DNA from: Oasisia sp. SBJ-2009
Taxonomy: Eukaryota; Annelida; Polychaeta; Sabellida; Siboglinidae
DNA: 64,000 nucleotides
Assembly (NCBI GenBank): GCA_964017155.1
Contig: OZ024867.1
Span: 20,919,725 to 20,983,724 of the forward strand
Direction: 5' to 3'
The notes under the pieces are model-generated. The model did no database searches. It had not been told where the DNA came from and saw only the letters and a program-made list of their open reading frames with translations. Below are positions 1 through 12,059 of the stretch, piece by piece (positions within the stretch are counted from its first letter, which is position 1; every line of letters starts with the position of its first letter). The position numbers were made by a program, and so were the translations under genes.

Positions 1-477
1 CATGTATGTTGCTTAGTATCCGATGTCAAGCGGGCAACAAACCTATCCAACAACTTGCTTGTGGTCATTATATTTTGCTGAAATTCTGGTTTCAGATGAC
101 AATCTTTACGATAAAAACTGGGAAAGTTATTAGTGTCAAATGTATGCAGTAATGTTTGCTTTAATAGCATTTTGTAAATAGTTAGTAATGTAATTAACAT
201 ATTTATCCGTCATCAACACTGTCGGCAAAGCGAGACAGTGGTTTTGTGCATAACTCGCACAAAGACACACTGGGAATGGGTAGATACCAGATACCTCCAC
301 TTGGTTTCCTATAGACGGCCGTTGTAATGTTTCTTTGATTTCCCACTAGGTTTATTAATCCATGGCATCGAAAATTTCAGACATTAATTAGTCTCCATCG
401 ACACACGTCTTGTATAAAATTCGTGAAAATTACATATCTCTTTCTCCTACAAACCTGTCTCTAACCTGACGGCTGAC
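1..477. other. Intergenic, nothing recognised
   Basis: A+T-rich single-copy-looking sequence with no convincing frame, RNA or repeat. Confidence 0.5.
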
Positions 478-1400
478 ACCCCTTCATTTTTGCTTCAATC
501 AGCGGCCGATTGCCAATGTTGACACTTCTAGGCCAAATTACACCTGTATGCACACGCACTTTTTCACTGTCCGATAAATATAATTATTTCGCAGCTGTGA
601 TATCATGCTACACAGAAATGTAATTTCCTTTCAACCAGTCTTACATTTAGTGCTTCCAGAAATTTACAAAAAAGTGCTTAATGCAGTTCTTTTAAGCAGG
701 ACTACTATTCGTGTAGGAATCCATTTGGTGGTATGTCCCCGAATCCCGGATTGTGACGACAGATTTTCTCCGAAGTAGACTTTGTCCTACACACACCAGT
801 GCAAGTGCAATCCTGTCTGACTGCTATTTTTTAAACTGTTGTGCTGACTGCTGTCCAGGTACACCCTAATTACCACCTGGGCAGGTGTTAATATGTCTAT
901 CTTACCTGTGAAACTAACAGGAGACTGGACAACAGTGAGGTCAGTGAGTCAATTACACCTGCAGTTTGACCTGCCCTTTTTATAATAATATGGTCAAATC
1001 TGACATATGTTAATGCAATCACGAAAGTAATTAGCCATTACAATCACATTAGCGGTGTAATCGATTACAATTACACAGCAGTAAAAACAGTGAGTGTGAC
1101 CACACCTGCTTGAAACTATGTCGTTGCTGAATCAGCTGTAATCAAAGATAGATCTGGTACACACCTTGTATACTTGTATATGTGTCGGTAGGCCTGCTTA
1201 AAAGAACTGCATTGTGCACTTTTTGTAAATTTCTGAAAGCATTAAATGTAGGACTGGTTGAATGGAAATGATATCACAGCTCTGCGAAATAATTACATTT
1301 ATCAGACAGTGAAAAAGTGCGTATGCATACAGGTGTAATTTGGCCTAGTGGTGTCAACACTGGCAATCGGTCGCTGATTTGAAGCAAAAAATAAGGTGCT
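478..1400. mobile_element. Foldback element with ~200-bp inverted arms
   Basis: The left arm (~494-707) and right arm (~1193-1392) are imperfect reverse complements; for example AGGCCAAATTACACCTGTAT recurs inverted at ~1329-1348, and CAGTTCTTTTAAGCAGG at 691-707 recurs inverted at 1193-1209. About 490 bases of A+T-rich non-coding sequence separate them. No transposase ORF. No clear target duplication. Confidence 0.75.
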
Positions 1401-1891
1401 ATACAAATAAATTGTATTATTATTATTACATAAATTTACACACTACGTATGGCATTACATAAATTTACATTACAAATGGCATTACATATTTCACATTACG
1501 CATCACATTACCTACACAGGTATGACAGATAGCTAGATCTTGTATACACCTCGTATACTTGTATATGTGTCAGAACACAGTATTGGTACACAACAATTCA
1601 AACGTATTGAATTTAGATTCAAAATGTGTAGATTCTGAAACAGGCAGTAACGGGCATAACAGCAACGGAAGCTGGGATAAAAGTCATGCCTAAGAAATAA
1701 CAACATAAAGTCAATGTGTAAGATAGTAGGTAACATGGACACACTTTTAGGTAAATTTGACCATGACATTATGGTTATACTTTAGAACCAGCAACCACAT
1801 GCCGACAGTTAACACACATTGAACCAAGCTCAACGCGTGCGTGAATTCATGTGTGCAGGTGATAACACATTGACTATCGTTGACATGTGGG

Positions 1892-2170
1892 GAGCGGTGG
1901 TCGCGTGGTAGAGCACCGGACTGCCAATAAAGGGGACAGTGGTTCAATCCCACCTACCGCCATTTCGAAACTTAGGCAATTTCATTTACCCCACATTTGC
2001 CTGTGTCTATAGGAAGAGACACTAAAAGCCAGTGGTCCCTTCTATCTGGTGTCTATGCCAGGGGAAGTAAAAGATCCCACACAGGGGGTAAATGTGTAAC
2101 CTGTAATGGACTCACTAATTCTAGAGAACTCCTGCGTTAGCCCAAATTTAGGCTGTTTGGAGGAAACCAC
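1892..2170 (+). mobile_element. tRNA-derived SINE (family 1)
   Basis: The head looks like a tRNA: A-box-like GGTGGTCGCGTGGTAGAGC near 1897 and B-box-like GGTTCAATCCC at 1941. A conserved-looking body follows (ATCCCACACAGGG near 2075). The extra base in the anticodon arm and lack of a full cloverleaf argue against a functional tRNA gene. The 3' limit is unclear. Confidence 0.6.
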
Positions 2171-2469
2171 CTGAGAACTAAGACACACACACAATCAATA
2201 GCCTGGCCCCACGAACAACTCGTATTTATCAAGCAGCCACACCTGCTTGTTGGACTAGCCAGTCTCTGTCACTCCATTACTGAGTCTAGATCAATTAGTT
2301 TCTCCTCCATCAGTGATCTTACATTGCAGAACCGCTCTCTACCTGAAGACTACAGTGTTTCCCCGGCTATATGATGAGCAAGGTGGACCACATCGCTGTT
2401 TTTTCTAAGCCACCTCACCCAATATATATATTATATATATATATTTAAAAAAAAAACAGTTTATATACA

Positions 2470-2555
2470 TTTTGTAGTTTAGACTGGATTGCGTGCACAC
2501 ACACATGACATATTTTCCGGTAGTACAAATGACACATCTACCAGAAGATTTTGAA
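2470..2555. repeat. Dispersed ~80-bp repeat, copy 1
   Basis: TAGTTTAGACTGGATTGCGT through TTTTCCGGTAGTACAAATGA and CACATCTACCAG is nearly identical to 6664-6737. Confidence 0.85.
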
Positions 2556-2767
2556 CTGGTACAAATGTGATCCAATGTAGGTCTACACAACACAACAATG
2601 ATAGCAACACAGCCTCTTACACACGGCTATTAATACTATTATTATAACACACCATACTACACGTCACAACATCCTAAAGCACTCCACCGTGTGTCAACAG
2701 TGTACATTACACGGTATCTAAATGAATCATCACAGCTCACATGGATCATATACCATATTATGAACAC

Positions 2768-3271
2768 AAGGGGTGGGTCCAAATACGTATTTGTATATGA
2801 ATACAGAACTTTTGTATAGTCGTATTGGAAAGCACATAAGTGCATGTACTCTGAGTTTGATAGTTGGTCGGTATTTGCAAATACAACCAAATACACGTAC
2901 AATTTACTAAGTAAAACTCATATAGTCTGTCTGGCTCTAGATAGAAGGTTTTTCCCATTTGTGATTGGTAGGGTCAGTGGTGGGGTCAATGGTAGGGTCA
3001 GTGGTGGGGTCAATGGTAGGGTCAGTTGTAGGGTCAATGGTGGGCAGAAAACACTAAGAACATTGGCCTATATACAGTACATAACATACAGTGAAGGTGC
3101 TGGTCAAACATTAGCATCAATGAATTAATGACATGAATATTGCATTCATGTCATTAAATTTTGAAAAATGTTTTGTATTCGTTGTATATGTAATATTGAA
3201 AAGCAACGTATTTGTATTTGAATTGTCTTAGTTGTATTTGGTCTGAAAATATGTATTTGAACCCAACCCTG
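2768..3271. mobile_element. hAT-like non-autonomous element (CAGGGTTGGGTTC ends)
   Basis: Ends AAGGGGTGGGTCCAAATACG and, inverted, CAGGGTTGGGTTCAAATACA. Flanked by ATGAACAC (2760-2767) and GTGAACAG (3272-3279), 6 of 8 bases alike. Contains a 12-bp tandem repeat at 2970-3045 (alternating GGTCAGTGGTGG and GGTCAATGGTAG). No transposase. Confidence 0.7.
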
Positions 3272-3354
3272 GTGAACAGGCATTGTGTACACGCATTGTG
3301 ATTTGTGAACTTGCCAACAGGTGGAGCTACTGACAGCCGAGGGAGATGCTACAC

Positions 3355-3792
3355 CAGTGTCAGAAATTAAGGGCTGTCCACTAGTCCGAGACTACCAGAT
3401 CGTTCCACGGACTAGTAAATATTACAACTCGGTAGTCCGGTGGACGGACTACTGAATTCAGCAGAATTTTCAGTGGCACCACCTCGTGTTACAAAATCAT
3501 CAATAATTGAAACACGCCACCATTTTGCACCAATTTTTGCATCATTTTTTGCAAGAACAGCAACATGTGTATTATCGCCATAGAATAGGACAATGATGCC
3601 AGTTGTGACGAATACTTGGATGGTGCAGATATCGTTACTATGTTTTTCATAAAAAAATTATTATTTTGGTTATCTTGACTACGTGTTGGTGAATTTGATG
3701 GGACTAGTACTAGTAGATTTGACTGTGGACTAGTGAACTTCACTAGCCACTAGTCCTGTGTACTGTTGCTGAAAAAAGTTTGTTTCTGTCCC
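3355..3792. mobile_element. Candidate hAT-like MITE with CTAGTCC subterminal repeats
   Basis: Ends CAGTGTCAGAAAT and, inverted, GGGACAGAAAC. TGCTACAC occurs on both sides (3347-3354 and 3793-3800). Many copies of ACTAGTCC/GGACTAGT lie near both ends, as is usual for transposase-binding repeats in hAT elements. The exact end is ambiguous by two bases. Confidence 0.6.
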
Positions 3793-3897
3793 TGCTACAC
3801 TGACACAGTAGAACTCAGTCCAGTGCCCAGCCCCACCCTGGGCAAACAAAACAGTCATGCCTGACCATTATTAGACCATACATCACAGGGCAGTGGA

Positions 3898-5565
3898 TAG
3901 GGATGGGACGATACAATTTTTTTTTTCGGTTCGATTTTCTATATTTGACCCACGGTTCGATATATTCACGATACTTTTCATAACCACGCCACCTATCACA
4001 CAACATTTTTAATGAATTTTTTTTTTTAAGACCGCCCCCCCCCCAGATCAGAGTGAGGCGGTCTTAAAAGAGGGGTGGTCTCTTGTGAGGGGTTGGAAAC
4101 ATTCAACACTAGGAGGCGCTTACAATGACTAACATCAACACTAGGGGGCGCTTACAACCACTAAGTAGTAAATACACAAAATAAAAAGGAGAAAATAATA
4201 AATGAGACAACATAAAAATTATTAACAAAAAAATATTTATTCTGTTTATTTTATGTGTGACACGTTTCAGTATAAGTTTACTTTTGAATCATTTTTTTTT
4301 TAAATAATATCTGATAAAGAGTATCCTCATTTTGAATTGTTTTTTTAATAATATTTGATATAAATACTATTCTCAATTACTTTATTTCAAATTCGGTCTG
4401 AGGGGCTAAAAAGTGCTGCCACCTCACGGCATCTGGGTAATCGCACCGCGGTCGCCATTTTGGTTTTTTTTCCAGTGCCGCAAAACGATCTTTTACTTTC
4501 TGATCTAATCATGAAAACGACCTCCTACAGCCACGAAACTTCTTCTCTAATAACTCATATTACGTATACATACGCTAGGTCATAAAATTAAATAATTTAA
4601 ATTGTTGTGACGAATAATATTTACAAAACTAAATCTTGCTAAACTAAAGTTGACATCGCCGGCGACCGCTACGCGAAGGCCGGCGTAGGCGTAGCATCGG
4701 TTACCCAGACTCCGTGAGGTGGCAGCACTTTTAAGCCCCCTCAACTCCGCCTGGGACATTAATGGGCTTAAGTTTCTACATCCGGGCAGCCTTACCCCAG
4801 ATTAGGGTAGAGACGTTGATTGGCTCTCAGGCCAACTATGAAATAAAAATTAAAATAACGATATACTTTTACAAGATAATAATATCATATGAAAAGTATT
4901 CACCATTGAACTTATATTAACACAAAAGTAAGTAAAAATTCAAATTTACCGTTGTTTATAAAATAAGAATTACGGCAGGATTAACCAGTATCCGTGAGGT
5001 GGCAGCATTGTCTAGCTCGACACGGATAGCATACAAATTAAATAAGGAAACCTTTTGATCAAATAATGCTGTATTATAAAAACTATTAAAAATTAAACTT
5101 ATATTAACACAAAATAAATAGAAATACAAATTTGCAGTTGTTTATAAAAAAAATATATTACGGCAGTGTCCGTGAGGTGGCAGCATTTTATAGATCACGG
5201 CTGCTACCCAAACAAAAGCCGTTAATGTAGTTCCGCAGCCGAACGACAGTCGGTTAAGCGAGACGTAGCATAGGCGTAGATTACTGTGGCGTTACGTCGA
5301 TATTTTATCGCGGTGTCGCTAAATCTGGATTCCGGTTTTATCCTAAACTAACCTAATACTTAGCCTAAGTTTCTAAACTTTAATCGTACACATGTTTCTC
5401 AGTGGTGGCCATGTTCGTCATGTACGGAAACACCGATTAGCCGATGACGATGTGCCATTTATCAAAATCGAAAAAAACCGCGGTACGCAAACTGACGACG
5501 GTGCACCGAACCGTGAGCCTTAAAACCGCGAATACCGTGAACCGCGATTAATCGTCCCATCCCTA
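3898..5565. mobile_element. 1.67-kb hAT-like element with perfect 8-bp target duplication
   Basis: TIR TAGGGATGGGACGAT at 3898, inverted at 5551-5565. GCAGTGGA flanks both sides exactly (3890-3897 and 5566-5573). The interior is non-coding, with nested smaller repeats that share TCCGTGAGGTGGCAGCA. Confidence 0.85.
4402..4739. mobile_element. MITE nested in the 3898-5565 element
   Basis: Inverted ends GGGGCTAAAAAGTGCTGCCA and GGGGGCTTAAAAGTGCTGCC, extending through CCTCACGG and CTGGGTAA. Extra copies of the GTGAGGTGGCAGCA end occur at 4992 and 5171, so the region has been reworked. Confidence 0.65.
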
Positions 5566-5943
5566 GCAGTGGAGAAAGGTAAACAATCAATATCACTGAG
5601 CTAGAATGACAAATAAACTGACTTAATCAGACACTACGGCCAGCTGCTGTATTGTAAGTGACTGTATATTCATTAGTGTTCGTACGTCCAGTGTAAACTA
5701 GGACACTAGGCTAAAATTAGATACTATTCCTGCATTCCAAAGGGCTCATTTATATTGTAAGCACGATTTTGTGAACTTGAAAGTCGAGCACTTGCCTGAC
5801 TTTGACACTGGTAAATCTGATGCAACTAAGTGAAGTAGGTGCTACAAAGGTGTGTACTATAATGTACATGTCACTCACTACATGATAAACATGAGATGCG
5901 ACACATCATACACGTATTCATGTCCAGGTTTTAACCATCGCAA

Positions 5944-6233
5944 CATAGCTTTATGTAGAGACCCGTCCAGATGTCACTTGGACAGGCAAAAACGAATATG
6001 GACGGGTTGAAATATGGGTGGACGGGTAAAAAATGGAGAAGCAAAAAAGGTCTTCCAAAACCATAGATATTGTTAGTTATGCCATGAAAATGAGTGTCAT
6101 ATTATGTGTGTTTGTAGCCCATTTCAGGTCATCAGGCACATTTGAAAGTTTGTAAACTAGCTTAACAGTTAACATCCATGTGTCCACCAAAACACGTGTG
6201 ACTGGCAGTAATTTTATCCTGCATAAAGCCATG
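5944..6233 (+). mobile_element. GACGGGT hAT-like MITE, copy 1
   Basis: A ~295-bp family. One end is CATAGCTTTATCTAGAGACC, carrying repeated GACGGGTAAAAA-type motifs; the other is CAGGGCTTTATGCAGGATC (inverted). Here target copies CATCGCAA and CGTCGCAA (7/8) flank the element. Confidence 0.85.
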
Positions 6234-6663
6234 CGTCGCAACATTAACAGCACTTGCATTACACAAGTGAAAGTTTTAGAAGTCAAACATGAAAACTAAA
6301 AAAATACAATTTCGGCTTAATAAAGACTATAAAAACAGTTACATTCATTAGCTGACAGAGAAGTTGTCAGTCACGCCCACATTTGTGTCGTTTTAGTCAA
6401 AATCTGACAATGCCATTTGAACCATGTGGTTTGTTCAGTATAGAAACAGTCATGAGACCATTTGAAATGATTTATGTATATTTCACTTTAATAGTTCAAT
6501 ATATTCAATGAATGTCATTCAACCCAATAAGTATTCAGCTATTCTGCAATTACATAGCACGAGTTATTTACACTGTATGTTGCATGGGCTGTAGCCATGC
6601 ACTCATTAACACCTGCGTGACCTGGTGCAATGTGGTGCCGACAAAATATATCAAGCTTCTGAT

Positions 6664-6740
6664 ATTTAGTTTAGACTGGATTGCGTGCACACACAAATGA
6701 CATATTTTCCGGTAGTACAAATGACACATCTACCAGTAGA
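6664..6740. repeat. Dispersed ~80-bp repeat, copy 2
   Basis: Second copy of the 2470-2555 sequence in the same orientation, with only a few changes. Confidence 0.85.
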
Positions 6741-9700
6741 ATCTGGGATTAGGGGACCATTTCAATTAGATAAAGAGCTCCTCACAAAATTCACCCTGAA
6801 AAAAAATTCATAAATGTTTTCTTCAAAACACAAATATCAATCGCAACGTTGCTGTGGACACTCTTTTTATGACAAACCATTGACAATGCCCCACTGACCC
6901 GTCACGGGGTGGTGAACTTTTTTTCAGGTATTAAAGATCACGGTTAAGGATCAAACTTGATTTTAAAGAGCAATTTTTTGTTTAAGATCTCTTAACAATG
7001 TTACTGAAATGGATACGTGGTCATCTTGGCCGAGAACCAACTTTTTTTAACCACTATGCTGCTACGGTCACACCCTGCAAAAAGTTTACCACCCAAGTTT
7101 TTATTCTGATACAGTGATAGGGAATGTATCAAAATGACATCTTTAAGACACATTGTATTGTTTAAGCATATTGCACAGAGACTGAGTTCATGACCTTATA
7201 GCCATAGTCATCTATACTAATTACTGTATTCAATAATCAATAGATTATCTATTATGCATCAGGATGATTACCCCCGGTAGGTGCTATCTGAGACCAAGTA
7301 CGTTTTCATGATACAAGTATCACAATTCTGAATGCTGAGTATAAGCATGATTACATCAGTTGCATTACTAAATCACTAAAACAAACTGTATATTCAAATG
7401 TGCACTTGTAATTTGTAAGCAGTTATTTTACTGTTTAATTAATTAAAAACACATTTTAACAGCTTTGTAATTCCGTAACTGTTCTTAGAACATTCCTAGT
7501 GAAGTTACATTTAAAAAGTAACTATGTACTGTAGTCTAGATATTGTGTTACAGTCATAGCTTCAGCCAGAGACTCATCCACCCACCTTGCTGGACAGAAT
7601 AAGTATGTTTTGATGGGTAAAAGGGACAGGTGGATATGTTAGAAGCCAAACAATTACAACAATGTTTTGTGAAAACATCTGGTATCCCATACAGACTGCC
7701 ACCAAAGGGGATTCAGTCATCTGTCCAGAATTCTGGTAATCCAACAGTGATGTAAAATAAAAAACGTAATTATTTAGGGATCCTTGTTTATTATACCAGT
7801 ATAGCACAAATATAATCTGATAAACTGATATAATCACATCTGATATAGCACAAACTGTATACAGATTTAAGTGGAATATTTTGTTTTTCACTATATGCAG
7901 GTCATACCCAATTGTATGTAATCTTGCATAACCATCTGCACACATCTAGTGAGAGCTGTGAAACATTTGGGTCTAATAAAAATTTGATCCTCCACAACGG
8001 GGCCAATGGCCTGGTTAGATGTATACTTACTTTTGTGCAAACAATACAAGTAAATATACATAACTGTGACTGTAGTTTACTGTATCACTGGCCTATTTCA
8101 CACAGTCACTGCACATAGTCGTCACAGGATAAAATTGCATACACGTCCGCATTTGTATTTACTTAGGTTAACACCAGACAGTCGCTGATAAAATCCATAA
8201 CATGACTGATGTGATTGGGTATACACAACATGTATGGGTTTTTGCTCTTGTGCTTTGGTCTTCTGAAGAGAGACAGACAGAAAATGATGGCTACAAGGCT
8301 CATCGGAGCACTGAGAGACATACCACAAGAGGACTCAAAACAAACTGACAATCATGGATCGCACGCACAAGAACAACAATGTTGTCAACAGTCACTAGAG
8401 TAGGAGACAAAGGAAAACACTAACAGGTTCCTAACTGACACACATTACTAATTATGTATTTTTATAATTAAATCAACAGTATACCCACACAAACAATGTC
8501 TGTTGAAAAAATCGTAATATCGCAACACAGTATAATAACTGATGCCCACTGTGTCTGTTCTAAAAACTGACAGAGCTCGGAGACAATAAAATAAATAGTT
8601 GTTATCATGGAGCAATAAACCACTTATTTATATATTACAGTGATATATTACATCATCTGAAGAATTGATCACCGATCTGGACTCTCGGGTAAGAGCAAGG
8701 CCAACAACAGAAAAGCAGTGTACACATACATATATATCTATATTTAAGCAGTTGTGTGTAGTTTTAAATAACACAGCACCAATTATAATATTAGTAAACC
8801 ATAGAATACAAGAGGCCAATAATGTGGTGAACTAATGGGCCTACCAATATTTGAAAGAGGAACATTTGGGCCTCCGCATGGTATCTCACTAACCTCAGAG
8901 GATAAATATGACACCAACATTGTCCCAAACTTGTATGTTTATGGTATGGCTGAATTTCCCATATCAAAAATCATAACACATTAACATAAATAATGTGGTG
9001 TGATGGAATCAAATTGCTGCGGTGCTTGTTACAATTATGTGGGTACATTTTCATCAAGTAATTTGAATGGTCAAATGAACTGCCAGTTGATGTGTCATAC
9101 TAATAGTGCCACCCAATCAGGCCTGCACCAAGCGATCACACTTTAATTTGTAATAACATTTTAATGTATCGGAAAGTAGGTTTCATTTAAAATCAGCATA
9201 AATACAACAGGATACACTATATAAATAATTCCCCGTAATTATTATCTTGGTATTTGAAACAGCCCTGTGTGACAGCTTAACTTAACTATGAGTACATAAC
9301 CTACATTAACAAGACTATGTCAAAACGTTAGTCACTCACAGGTCTCACTAGTCAAGACAATAGCAATTTAACACTACAACAGCGGTGACTGTGTCACTCC
9401 TCACAGTGTGTGTCAGTCTAGTACTTGTCTCGGAAACGACCACGCCCATATCAACTGTCATACGTATATCTAATGGCCCCATAGTATGAACACGACGGAG
9501 TCATCAGGTACACATAAATAACAACGACAAATACATAATAGCTGATCGTACATTCCTGTTCAGCTGACTTCCTGATGATTAACCCTAGCGGCAGCTCAGT
9601 CATTCGTGACCGAGTCAAACCCAGGTCACGGGTAGGGCTACATTCGAAGTTCGCTGTGGGAATCCTAAATTAACGGCAGATTATTCTCCACTATAAAAGC

Positions 9701-10036
9701 TGCGACACAAATATTTGCCAACACACCTGTGTCGGTATTTACTGACCAATAATCCCAGATTAGAAATAAGCGTAGCTTTTCGTTGGTACTTGCGCAAAGT
9801 CGCAAACCGTTCGATCAGTGCTTTGCCTTGGGCTTGGCCTCTTCCTCTCCATCGCGGTCATGTTGATCATTATAACCAGCAAACTGCCCAATCAAATATA
9901 CCCAAAGTTGGCACACGTTATCTATAACTATAGTCCAACTTTATCGACTACTGTGAATGAGAATTAGACGTTTGGAGTTAGTAGAAAAAAGCATTTTACC
10001 TGTGTCTATGTAACGGAATACACTCTCAGCGTTGAC
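6741..10036. other. Intergenic, nothing firm
   Basis: A+T-rich sequence with scattered short frames (longest 123 codons on the minus strand at 7574-7945) of unconvincing composition. Apart from the weak candidate at 9815-9935, no exon, repeat or RNA gene was recognised. Confidence 0.5.
9815..9935 (-). CDS. Possible minus-strand exon, unidentified
   Basis: On the minus strand the frame reads VYLIGQFAGYNDQHDRDGEE, then EAKPKAKH and TGA. An acidic/basic tail after a short hydrophobic stretch looks more protein-like than most short frames here. It sits 100-230 bases from the promoter-like motif cluster at 10037-10052. No upstream exon was found and the family is not recognised, so this is weak. 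Confidence 0.2.
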
Positions 10037-10052
10037 CACGTGACGTCATTGG
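10037..10052. promoter_or_regulatory. Overlapping E-box, CRE and inverted CCAAT motifs
   Basis: CACGTGACGTCATTGG holds CACGTG, a full TGACGTCA and ATTGG within 16 bases, a strong promoter-like cluster. No gene could be attached with confidence; minus-strand transcription toward 9.9 kb is one option. Confidence 0.4.
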
Positions 10053-10290
10053 CATGTCATGCGCAGGACCGGAACTGCTATGGGAAAGGCACTCATAAAC
10101 GTAAACAAATCCGCGTGTCAGGATATCCGTACAACTGAAATACGGATGTACATTATGCATAACACACATACATATAAGATTGATAGTAAATAGAAATGTT
10201 AATATACCTGTGTTAAAGCAATTAATAGCAACAGTGTTACATATGCGGTGCCGAAATACGTCTTATGTCAGTTATCTATTAATAGTCGCC

Positions 10291-10590
10291 TATTAATTAG
10301 CTAGGCGAAATATAGTGTAAAAGGAAAAAGAACTAATAAATTAATACCGCTGTACAAAACAATAGTTAGGCCTCATTTAGAATTTTGCATGGAGGCCATA
10401 TCGCAAGAAGGATATTGATATACTAGAAAGAGTACAAAGAAGAGCAACCAAAATTATACAAATTAAAACTCAGGAATATTAGTTATGAAATGCGTCTAAA
10501 AGAACGTGGATTTACAACACTAGAAACCAGGAGATTGAGAGGAGATCAGATAGTAGTTTATAAAATATTGAATGGGTATGAAAATATTGA
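10291..10590 (+). mobile_element. LINE fragment A (partial duplicate of 10955-11235)
   Basis: Nearly repeats the later segment GCGAAATATAGTGTAMAAGG through GAATGGGTATGAAAATATTG, with small indels. It encodes the region around ERVQRRATK. It joins directly to fragment B through a short TA-rich junction at ~10590-10608. Confidence 0.8.
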
Positions 10591-10594
10591 CATA

Positions 10595-11570
10595 TATATA
10601 TTAATATATATCAATGATTTGGATGATGATATAACAAGCAAGGTGTTGAAGTTTGCGGACGATACAAAAGTGTTTAGAAAAATTGAAAGTGATGCAGATA
10701 GACAGCAATTACAAGATGATCTAAATAAGTTGAACGAATGGTCTGATAAGTGGCAAATGCTGTTTAATTATGGGAAGTGTAAGTGCCTCCACACAGGACA
10801 TGGAAATGAAGATGCACAATATACAATGGGTGATACTGTACTAAATACTACCGTAAAGGAAAAGGACTTAGGGTTAACTATTAGTGCTGATATGAAGGTA
10901 TCCGAACAGTGTGCAATTGCAGCAGCAAAGGGAAACCAAATTCTTGGATTAATTAGGCGAAATATAGTGTACAAGGAAAAAGAACTAATAATACCGCTGT
11001 ACAAAACAATAGTTAGGCCTCATTTAGAATATTGCATACAGGCATGGACACCATATCGCAAGAAGGATATTGATATACTAGAAAGAGTACAAAGAAGAGC
11101 AACCAAAATGATACAAAAACTCAGGAATATTAGTTATGAAATGCGTCTAAAAGAATGTGGATTAACAACACTAGAAACCAGAGGAGATCAGATAGAAGTT
11201 TTTAAAATATTGAATGGGTATGAAAATATTGACAGAAATATTTTTTTCTCTGTTAAGGAAGAGAGAAGGACTAGAGGACATGGAATTACATTAGCAAAGA
11301 AGCAGTGTAGACTAGATATTAGAAAAAATTCATTTTCACAAATAACAGTAAATGAATGGAACAGATTATCGGCTGATTGTGTAGGTGCTAGTAGTGTTAA
11401 TATGTTTAAAAATCAAATTGACATGTACCTAAGAAGGGCTGGGTACATTTAGTTAGATATGATGGACTCTCGATAAGCCAAAGGGCTTCCTTGTCCACCT
11501 GCCATCTGTAGTTGATTCTCTAGGTGGCAATCTTGTTAAATCTTGTTAAATCTGTTTAAATCTTGTATGA
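10595..11570 (+). mobile_element. LINE fragment B, 3' part (Jockey/CR1/Rex-like)
   Basis: Starts within the RT at IYINDLDDDI and carries the catalytic KFADDTKVF. It continues through KCLHTG, KDLGLTIS, VRPHLEYCIQAW, VQRRATKMI and MRLKECGLTTLE, and stops at 11452. The tail has CTTGTTAAAT repeats at 11530-11565. Because fragment A lies in frame upstream, a 320-codon chimeric ORF (10490-11452) appears. That ORF is a junction artefact of rearranged copies rather than a natural protein. 5'-truncated and inactive. Confidence 0.85.
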
Positions 11571-11937
11571 GATGGAAAACCAATCGTGATCGATGAGTCT
11601 ATAATTTTATGACGACGTCCATTTTATATAGCCTAGACTTAGTCTAGCCAATCCGGGCCGATCGAGGAGGAGGGGCACAGTTATTATTAACCGCATAGCT
11701 ACATAGAACTGGAAAACATATCTGTACAAAATCACTATGCGATGCAACTGCCAAATATTTAGCATGCGTAGCCTAATCATTGTGTGTAAACGTGTGTGCG
11801 CCCGCGCGCACGCATGCGTGCGTGCATACGTGCTCGCTCGTTTTGCCATGTTCGGTGAATATGTAAAGTTTTAGCTGAGTTTCTCGGCTTGCCATTGCCA
11901 TTTGTGTTGACAAATTGTCCAGGTAAATGCATGCACG

Positions 11938-12056
<119 letters not shown>

Positions 12057-12059
12057 CGA

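Noticed and set aside
1892..1965. A functional tRNA gene
   Set aside because: A and B boxes are present, but the anticodon arm does not fold cleanly and SINE-like body sequence follows.
8215..8403. 62-codon ORF on the + strand, and minus-strand frames over the same place
   Set aside because: Composition is not convincing, no splice partners, no recognised motif.
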